A stretch of DNA of 6,711 nucleotides, taken from contig NVSI01000073.1 in assembly GCA_002401195.1 (NCBI GenBank), positions 1 to 6,711 on the forward strand, written 5' to 3'. Below the pieces are notes generated by a model. That model was not told where the DNA came from, did no database searches, and saw nothing but the letters and a program-made list of their open reading frames with translations. Below, piece after piece: positions 1 through 3,979 of this stretch (its first letter is position 1; each line of letters starts with the position of its first letter). This DNA is from Alphaproteobacteria bacterium (GTDB taxonomy: Bacteria > Pseudomonadota > Alphaproteobacteria > Micavibrionales > UBA1664). The translations under genes were made by a program, and so were the position numbers.

Positions 1-112
1 CATCCTTTATTATTTTTTCAAACTCTCTTTTTTCAAACTCTTTGTCCCTAACTTGTTCCCTATAATCTTCTACCTTTTTTACTATACTAAGCAGCGGAAC
101 TGTATCTAATTG
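1..112 (-). pseudogene. Partial coil-rich open frame at the left edge, probably decayed
   Basis: On the minus strand the frame is open from just after a TAA at 113-115 to the window edge, giving 37 residues rich in Lys, Glu, Arg and Asp (for example KKVEDYREQ followed by RDKEFEKREFEK). This looks like the start of a charged helix or coiled coil. There is no ATG, GTG or TTG in the frame. An ATG at 129-131 in another frame reads MKIFQIT and would join it if one base near 113 were removed, so a frameshifted gene start is possible. No ribosome binding site is visible before that ATG. The protein family is not recognised. The stretch shares the extreme AT-richness of the nuclease remnant next to it. 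Most of the gene, if it is one, lies outside the window. Confidence 0.3.
13..41. repeat. Two-copy 15-bp-period direct repeat
   Basis: The 14-mer TTTTTTCAAACTCT occurs at 13-26 and again at 28-41. In the minus-strand frame at 1-112 the 15-base period encodes two copies of a five-residue unit, EFEKR then EFEKI. This fits an in-frame duplication within a charged helical segment. Confidence 0.6.
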
Positions 113-149
113 TTATCTGGAAAATTTTCATTTATAGCGTAATTTGGTT

Positions 150-180
150 TTATAAAATTAATTATTTTAAAATTTTATAA
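150..180. repeat. AT-only inverted repeat over the nuclease-remnant stop codon
   Basis: TTATAAAATT at 150-159 and AATTTTATAA at 171-180 are perfect reverse complements with an 11-base spacer. The minus-strand stop codon of the nuclease remnant (167-169) lies in the loop. The stem is all A/T and is not followed by a T tract on either strand, so it is at best a weak hairpin rather than a convincing terminator. In such AT-rich DNA a chance palindrome is quite possible. Confidence 0.35.
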
Positions 181-613
181 CTAAACATATTAACATCATG
201 CGATTTTCTAAATTATTAAAAAGCTTTTCAGATAGAACATTAATACTATTTATATTTTCTACAATATTTATTTTTTCAGTAATAAAACCAATCATTGCAT
301 TAACATAGAAATTATTATAAGAGCAATAGTGTTCAGTTAAAAATCTTTGAATACCGTTTTTAATATATTTTGCATTCAATCCTTCTACTCCATTTATATT
401 TTTATTATCTAAAATTTTACATTCTATTATGAATTCTGGTTTTTCATTTGTTAAAGTTTCTTGTATAAATATATCAACTTGACCTAGATTATTTTTTTCT
501 TCTTTTACAAACTTGTAATCTTTTATATTTTTAGTAAAATAATCATCAACTAAAACATCCCTAATATTATTTTCTTTTCTGGGTACTTTTATTTTATCTT
601 TTATAAATCTTAT
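167..613 (-). pseudogene. PD-(D/E)XK nuclease-like protein, start missing or frameshifted
   Basis: The minus-strand frame is open for 148-149 residues between a TAA at 614-616 and a TAA at 167-169. It contains a restriction-endonuclease-fold core: GQVDIFIQ about 50 residues in, then after a short gap EFIIECKILD, which gives the Asp and the Glu-x-Lys of the PD-(D/E)XK motif. Downstream come YIKNGIQRF and NAMIGFI, which resemble the conserved tail of a family of small PD-(D/E)XK proteins of unknown target. A motif like VPRKENNIRDVLVDDYF lies at the N-terminal side, so most of the domain is present. There is no ATG, GTG or TTG upstream of the core; the first usable codon is a TTG at 377-379, after the catalytic motif. 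Adding one A in the A run at 613-615 would join the frame to the mini-ORF at 610-660. The gene is far more AT-rich than everything right of 616, which suggests horizontal acquisition. Its biological target cannot be told from the sequence. Confidence 0.6.
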
Positions 614-660
614 TTAACCACTGGAACGACCACGCCGCCGCCTGCAAATTTTGGTGTCAT
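610..660 (-). pseudogene. Mini-ORF of 16 codons, possible 5' end of the nuclease gene
   Basis: It reads MTPKFAGGGVVVPVVK and then TAA. The ATG (658-660) is preceded by GAGGGG (minus strand, 670-675) at 9 bases, a good ribosome binding site, so translation can plausibly begin here. The stop is reached just as composition changes from mixed to extremely AT-rich. The nuclease frame lies one base away: with AAAA in place of AAA at 613-615 the reading would continue ...PVVKIRFIKDKIKVP. It may therefore be the true start of the nuclease gene, broken by a single-base loss or a sequencing error. Alternatively it is the stub of a resident gene cut by the incoming AT-rich DNA. The peptide itself is not recognised. 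Confidence 0.4.
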
Positions 661-750
661 TTATTCTATCCCCTCGCTATTGATTACATCTTTATCCTAC
701 AAAAAATTAGTTGATAAAAATTTAACGCCGCGCCGAATTTTAAATAATCC

Positions 751-779
751 TTGCAAACCAGCATAATAGTTGCCATATT
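751..779 (+). promoter_or_regulatory. Candidate sigma70-type promoter for the plus-strand operon
   Basis: TTGCAA (751-756) and CATATT (774-779) are separated by 17 bases and resemble -35 and -10 boxes, the latter weakly (4 of 6). Transcription would begin at or just before the ATG at 786, giving a nearly leaderless message. This would agree with the absence of a visible ribosome binding site for that gene. Another -35-like TTGATA lies at 711-716 without a good partner. Confidence 0.3.
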
Positions 780-785
780 AAGCGC

Positions 786-1301
786 ATGAGCTTTCCAATG
801 TCAATCGACCGAACCCAAGTTGGCGTCCTGAAACTAGGCGGCGAATTCGCCAAGGCTGCGAAAATAGTTGTGAACGCACAAAGTCCACTTCCAAAAGGGT
901 CCGGCCTTCCTATCGATCTTGATAAAGCGTATCGTACACTCGGTTTAACAACCCCTCCATCAATTCTTGTTTTCAAAACAGACGATAGTACTTTCGAAGC
1001 CTTTGAATACCCGCGCCAAATCATACAACGTGATGATACGTTTTATATACTCGGATTTCGTAACTATGACGGTGCCTTCCCTCTCTTTGGGCGCGACAAC
1101 ATCAATGATAACGAAGTCAAAAAAATCGCACCTGCGGAATATGACCTTATATTCAAAGCCGGCAAAAATGGGGACTCACCCATTCGGATTTTTAACAAAG
1201 CCAAACAATGCGTCGTCCCTGATGATTTCGACACCAAAAAACACGAATATCACAAAAACAGCAATAAAGCCGCCTCCTCCATCGCCTTGAAAACCATGTA
1301 A
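786..1301 (+). CDS. Hypothetical protein, 171 aa
   Basis: Not recognised. It is a soluble-looking protein without signal peptide or membrane segment. The N-terminal half is mixed alpha/beta with a Pro/Gly-rich stretch (SPLPKGSGLP, about residues 33-42) and an aromatic, probably beta-rich middle (TFEAFEYP, DDTFYILGFRNYDGAFPLFG, about residues 68-102). The tail after about residue 145 is Lys/Asn-rich and probably disordered. The start at 786 gives MSFPMSIDRTQ. An internal ATG at 798 (Met5) is an alternative, and neither has a clear ribosome binding site. It is the first gene of a plus-strand cluster and is followed after 14 bases by another unknown gene. The opposite-strand frame over its 5' half is a shadow. 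Base composition matches the genes downstream, not the AT-rich island upstream. Confidence 0.7.
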   Translation: MSFPMSIDRTQVGVLKLGGEFAKAAKIVVNAQSPLPKGSGLPIDLDKAYRTLGLTTPPSILVFKTDDSTFEAFEYPRQIIQRDDTFYILGFRNYDGAFPLFGRDNINDNEVKKIAPAEYDLIFKAGKNGDSPIRIFNKAKQCVVPDDFDTKKHEYHKNSNKAASSIALKTM

Positions 1302-1315
1302 ATCAGGTATATTTC

Positions 1316-1924
1316 ATGGCGCATATTTATCGATACATATCCGATCAAAATTTAAAATCTCTGTGCGATGAATGGGCCCATGACCTAGAAAACGCACCAG
1401 ACATCCCCCCGTCCCTCAAACCTCAAAAACGCTTTATCTTTTTTTCCGATCGCTGGGAAAAAGAGATTCGAGACATAAAGGCCTATGATTCCGCGTTTTT
1501 TGCGTTTCAGGAGCCTATTCCAAACGATTGGATTAATTCTCCGTTTGAAAAAGACACCCTTCATCAATTTTTTAATGAAAACTTGAGTTACTCCAAATTC
1601 CACTGCCTTCAGATCGAAGTCAAAAGCAGTGATGATGTTCACTATACGGACGTTTCCGTATTCCGCAATTCGGACGGCACATTCCGTAACGATGGGAAAA
1701 TGGCGTATAAAGATTATTACAATAGTTTATCCAATTTTCACGATAAAAAGCCCAAAAACTATACCCTTCACGAGGTCGCGTGTTTTTCATCTGTTCCGAT
1801 TGATCGCATCTCCCTTTATTCAACGTTTGAAAGACACGACGTTTCAGACTATATTTCTAATCATGTTGATTTCACCAACCGACCAGCAAAAAGACTTTAT
1901 ACGCCGCAATCTTGCGCTCCTTGA
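1316..1924 (+). CDS. Hypothetical protein, 202 aa, 3' end overlaps the HD gene
   Basis: Not recognised with confidence. It is a soluble protein rich in aromatic and charged residues, with no signal peptide or membrane segment. Visible landmarks are YRYIS at residues 5-9, RFIFFSD at 39-45, HCLQIEV at 96-102 and LHEVACFSSVPIDRI at 141-155. The order (a short N-terminal Tyr-containing strand, a FxS-type strand, then a late Glu followed by a xxIPxxxI-like segment) loosely resembles small ADP-ribosyltransferase-fold proteins, but no catalytic set can be proven. TCAGG at 1303-1307 may serve as a weak ribosome binding site 8 bases before the ATG. The last 62 bases overlap the next gene in another frame, which is long for an operon overlap. 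The C-terminal 20 residues may therefore be the product of a late frameshift. Confidence 0.65.
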   Translation: MAHIYRYISDQNLKSLCDEWAHDLENAPDIPPSLKPQKRFIFFSDRWEKEIRDIKAYDSAFFAFQEPIPNDWINSPFEKDTLHQFFNENLSYSKFHCLQIEVKSSDDVHYTDVSVFRNSDGTFRNDGKMAYKDYYNSLSNFHDKKPKNYTLHEVACFSSVPIDRISLYSTFERHDVSDYISNHVDFTNRPAKRLYTPQSCAP

Positions 1925-2492
1925 AGATTATGACAGGCAACGACCCGAGGGGCACCCTTACGCATTTCATCTTCATTCCGGTCGCGTTGCACAAGATGTA
2001 AAAACATTATCAAAGGCCGCAGGATACAACGACATAGAATGCGATGCGCTGTATTGGGCGACTTTGCCTCATGACATCGGAAAGACAGCTCTCCCGATCG
2101 AAATTTGGGACCTAAAGGACAAACCAACCGAAGACCAACGCGCAACGCGCCGTACGCATACATGGCGCGGCGTTGACATCGTCCGCACTGAATTTGGCGA
2201 GGAGTGCAACACAGACCCTTTTCTCACCTTATTAATCGATATCATGGAAAACCATCACGAAACATTAAATGGCGTCGGTTTCCTTGGGAAAACAGAAGGT
2301 GAGCTTTCAAAAAACGTTCGCATTGCCTGTATTTGCGATGCATTTGACGGGTGGAGCGTTTACCGCCCACACTTCAAAGACCGAGATCTGTCCGCCGCCT
2401 CCGTTATAAAGCGTATGGAATTTGAAAAAACAGGACAATTTGATGCCGACCTGTTAACACTATTCAAAGAGTTAAAAACAAAAGAGGCTTAA
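1863..2492 (+). CDS. HD-GYP-like metal-dependent phosphohydrolase, degenerate GYP
   Basis: A 209-residue stand-alone HD-domain protein. The metal ligands expected for an HD-GYP-type domain appear in order: His38 (HSGRVA), His70-Asp71 (HDIGK), His99 (RTHTWRGVDIV), His131-His132 (ENHHE) and Asp159 (CICDAFDGW, followed by YRPHFKDRD). The segment that carries the GYP triad in active cyclic-di-GMP phosphodiesterases reads NGVGFLG here, so Gly is kept but Tyr-Pro is lost. The family hydrolyses phosphodiester or phosphomonoester bonds of nucleotides. Given the altered triad, cyclic-di-GMP is uncertain as substrate. No sensory domain or membrane segment is attached. The frame is open upstream to 1629, but 1863 is the only ATG that fits the domain: the next Met is residue 127, past most ligands. 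The start lies inside the preceding gene (62-base overlap) without a clear ribosome binding site, which suggests translational coupling. Six bases separate it from the NfeD-type gene. Confidence 0.8.
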   Translation: MLISPTDQQKDFIRRNLALLEDYDRQRPEGHPYAFHLHSGRVAQDVKTLSKAAGYNDIECDALYWATLPHDIGKTALPIEIWDLKDKPTEDQRATRRTHTWRGVDIVRTEFGEECNTDPFLTLLIDIMENHHETLNGVGFLGKTEGELSKNVRIACICDAFDGWSVYRPHFKDRDLSAASVIKRMEFEKTGQFDADLLTLFKELKTKEA

Positions 2493-2498
2493 AAAACT

Positions 2499-2933
2499 AT
2501 GTCCGTTGAAACACTTTTCCTTGCTGCCATTGTTCTTCTTGCGATGGAACTTGTTGTCGTATCAATGGGAAGTCTGGGGTTTCTTGGGTTTCTTGCCTTT
2601 CTCTATGGTCTTTTCACCATGCATGAATCTGGCATGGATAACCTCTATGGGGTTAGTTTCGCGACAATTGCGGGACTTGGATCCTCTATCTTCATTATAT
2701 TTTCGATCGGCGGCTATTTCGCATTCAAAGCCTTTGGTAAAAAAATCGAAACAGGCACCGAGGCCATGATGGGTAAACTCGTAACGGTCACACAATGGAG
2801 CGGTAAAAAAGGAAAAGTCGTTTTCGAAGGCGAAGATTGGCGCGCAAAATCAACCGACACAATTTCAAAAGGTGACATTGTCGCCATCACGGCTTATAAA
2901 AACTTAACACTCACTGTAAAAAAGGAAACTTAA
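2499..2933 (+). CDS. NfeD-like membrane protein with OB-fold domain
   Basis: A short-form NfeD-type protein of 144 residues, close to the usual length of this class. Three hydrophobic segments (about residues 5-22, 25-41 and 53-78) form the membrane part. The C-terminal region from about residue 90 is the NfeD OB-fold beta-barrel, recognisable by MGKLVTVTQW, the G-x-V strand around KGKVVFEGEDWRAKS (Trp114-Arg115-Ala116) and SKGDIVAI. The ClpP-like serine protease domain of long NfeD proteins is absent. NfeD proteins pair with SPFH/slipin proteins and are thought to help build or control membrane microdomains. The slipin partner follows after 4 bases, the classical arrangement. AGAGG at 2483-2487 lies 11 bases before the ATG and serves as a ribosome binding site within the 3' end of the HD gene. 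Confidence 0.9.
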   Translation: MSVETLFLAAIVLLAMELVVVSMGSLGFLGFLAFLYGLFTMHESGMDNLYGVSFATIAGLGSSIFIIFSIGGYFAFKAFGKKIETGTEAMMGKLVTVTQWSGKKGKVVFEGEDWRAKSTDTISKGDIVAITAYKNLTLTVKKET

Positions 2934-2937
2934 AACT

Positions 2938-3672
2938 ATGGAATTTCTCTTTGTTCTCATTATCCCTATTATCTTTTTTATCGCGACATCTGTCCGCGTT
3001 ATGCGCGAATATGAACGCGGTATTATTTATACTCTTGGTCGCTACACTCACACGACTGGCCCTGGGCTTATTATCCTTATCCCGCTTGTGCAACAAATGG
3101 TCACAGTTGATTTACGTATCCGTACCGAAGATGTCCCTCCACAAGACGTGATTTCAAAAGACAATATTTCCGTTCGCGTGTCTGCTGTTGTTTATTACCG
3201 CGTTGTTGACCCTGCCGATGCAATCAACAAGGTTGAAAATTTCTATCAAGCGACAAGCGAGCTTGCGCAAACAACATTACGTTCAGTCCTTGGAAAGCAC
3301 GAATTGGATGACATGCTCTCAAAACGTGACGACCTGAACGGTGATGTTCAAATCATTCTTGATAAAGCCACCGAAGGTTGGGGGATTAAAATCACGAATG
3401 TTGAATTGAAAAACATCGATATTGACCCATCAATGATCCGCGCGATTGCAAAACAAGCCGAAGCAGAACGTGACCGCCGTGCGAAAATTATTAATGCCGA
3501 AGGTGAATTTCAAGCCGCAAAACAATTGGACGAAGCCGCAAAAATCATGGCAAACCGCCCTGAAACAATGCAACTTCGTTATCTTGCCGCATTACAAGAA
3601 ATTGCCGGCGATAGAACAAATACGATTATCCTGCCTATCCCTGACATACTCGGTAAATTAGTAGGAAAATAA
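2938..3672 (+). CDS. Slipin (SPFH/band 7, stomatin-like) membrane protein
   Basis: A 244-residue stomatin-family protein of usual bacterial slipin length. One N-terminal hydrophobic segment (residues 2-18) anchors it. The SPFH domain begins at EYERGIIYTLGRY (24-36) and GPGLIILIP (41-49), and continues through VDLRIRT, the conserved TTLRSVLGKHELDDML (112-127) and IKITNVELKNIDI (150-162). An Ala/Glu-rich coiled coil (about 170-205, AKQAEAERDRRAKIINAEGE) drives oligomerisation. The C-terminal TIILPIPDIL matches the usual end of the family, so the protein is complete. Slipins assemble into ring-like complexes in the membrane, with NfeD as partner, and are associated with membrane quality control and local lipid organisation. 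AAGGAA at 2922-2927 is a good ribosome binding site. This is the last gene of the operon and is followed by a terminator. Confidence 0.93.
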   Translation: MEFLFVLIIPIIFFIATSVRVMREYERGIIYTLGRYTHTTGPGLIILIPLVQQMVTVDLRIRTEDVPPQDVISKDNISVRVSAVVYYRVVDPADAINKVENFYQATSELAQTTLRSVLGKHELDDMLSKRDDLNGDVQIILDKATEGWGIKITNVELKNIDIDPSMIRAIAKQAEAERDRRAKIINAEGEFQAAKQLDEAAKIMANRPETMQLRYLAALQEIAGDRTNTIILPIPDILGKLVGK

Positions 3673-3976
3673 TCGACGTTCCAATTTCAATGAGGGGGTA
3701 TCGGATCGGCACCCCTTTTTTACAATGACGGCATTTTCCACAAGAGATCGCCCAAGATAGAACGGGAATAAGGTCAATCGCCCCAAGATTTATTTTGCAT
3801 GACGGGCATTTTGATCGGGATGCGCCCTGCCCCCAAAGCCACGGCTCATTATTTTGAATACGATAAAAGAGGAATGTTAAAAAGCTTCCGAAGATCAATC
3901 CAAAAAAACCGCTGATGCAATATCCAAGCCATGGAAAGACCTCTAGATACAACCAGAAATCATCCATGGATATCAT
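3635..3976 (-). CDS. Prepilin peptidase N-terminal domain only (truncated or stand-alone)
   Basis: All 113 residues correspond to the N-terminal domain of type IV prepilin peptidases (PilD/GspO type). A first membrane segment ends in GLIFGSFLTFLFYRI (26-40). It is followed by a zinc tetracysteine motif CPSC (57-60) and CRHC (82-85), with IPVLSW (70-75) between, then GVPIRYPLIE (88-97) and a short second hydrophobic stretch. The catalytic aspartyl peptidase domain with its two aspartates (GxGD motif) is absent. The frame stops where the slipin gene begins on the other strand, with a 38-base tail-to-tail overlap. The first ATG (3974-3976) is 3 bases after the TPR gene's stop; a second ATG three codons in is an alternative. 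AGGA of the upstream gene's end is a possible ribosome binding site. Either the 3' part of the gene was lost by rearrangement or the domain works with a separate catalytic subunit. Peptidase activity alone is not expected. Confidence 0.82.
   Translation of the reverse strand: MISMDDFWLYLEVFPWLGYCISGFFGLIFGSFLTFLFYRIQNNEPWLWGQGASRSKCPSCKINLGAIDLIPVLSWAISCGKCRHCKKGVPIRYPLIEIGTSIIFLLIYRVCQG
3694..3721 (+). terminator. Rho-independent terminator of the plus-strand operon
   Basis: GGGGT (3695-3699) pairs with ACCCC (3711-3715). Inside, a small TCG/CGG stem closed around GAT can form across one A-C mismatch. Six T residues follow (3716-3721). It lies 22 bases after the slipin stop and is oriented for plus-strand transcripts only. 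The same DNA encodes KKGVPIRYP of the prepilin peptidase domain on the minus strand. Confidence 0.75.
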
Positions 3977-3979
3977 TAA

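Noticed and set aside
740..1024. 94-residue minus-strand open frame opposite the first operon gene
   Set aside because: It lies almost wholly antisense to the 171-residue plus-strand gene and has no recognisable motif; treated as a shadow.
1629..1862. Upstream extension of the HD-protein frame (78 extra residues)
   Set aside because: The extension overlaps the unknown 202-residue gene in another frame and looks like random out-of-frame translation. The HD domain is complete from the ATG at 1863.
1897..2163. 88-residue minus-strand open frame
   Set aside because: It is antisense to conserved HD-domain codons, including those for HDIGK, and has no motif or start signal.
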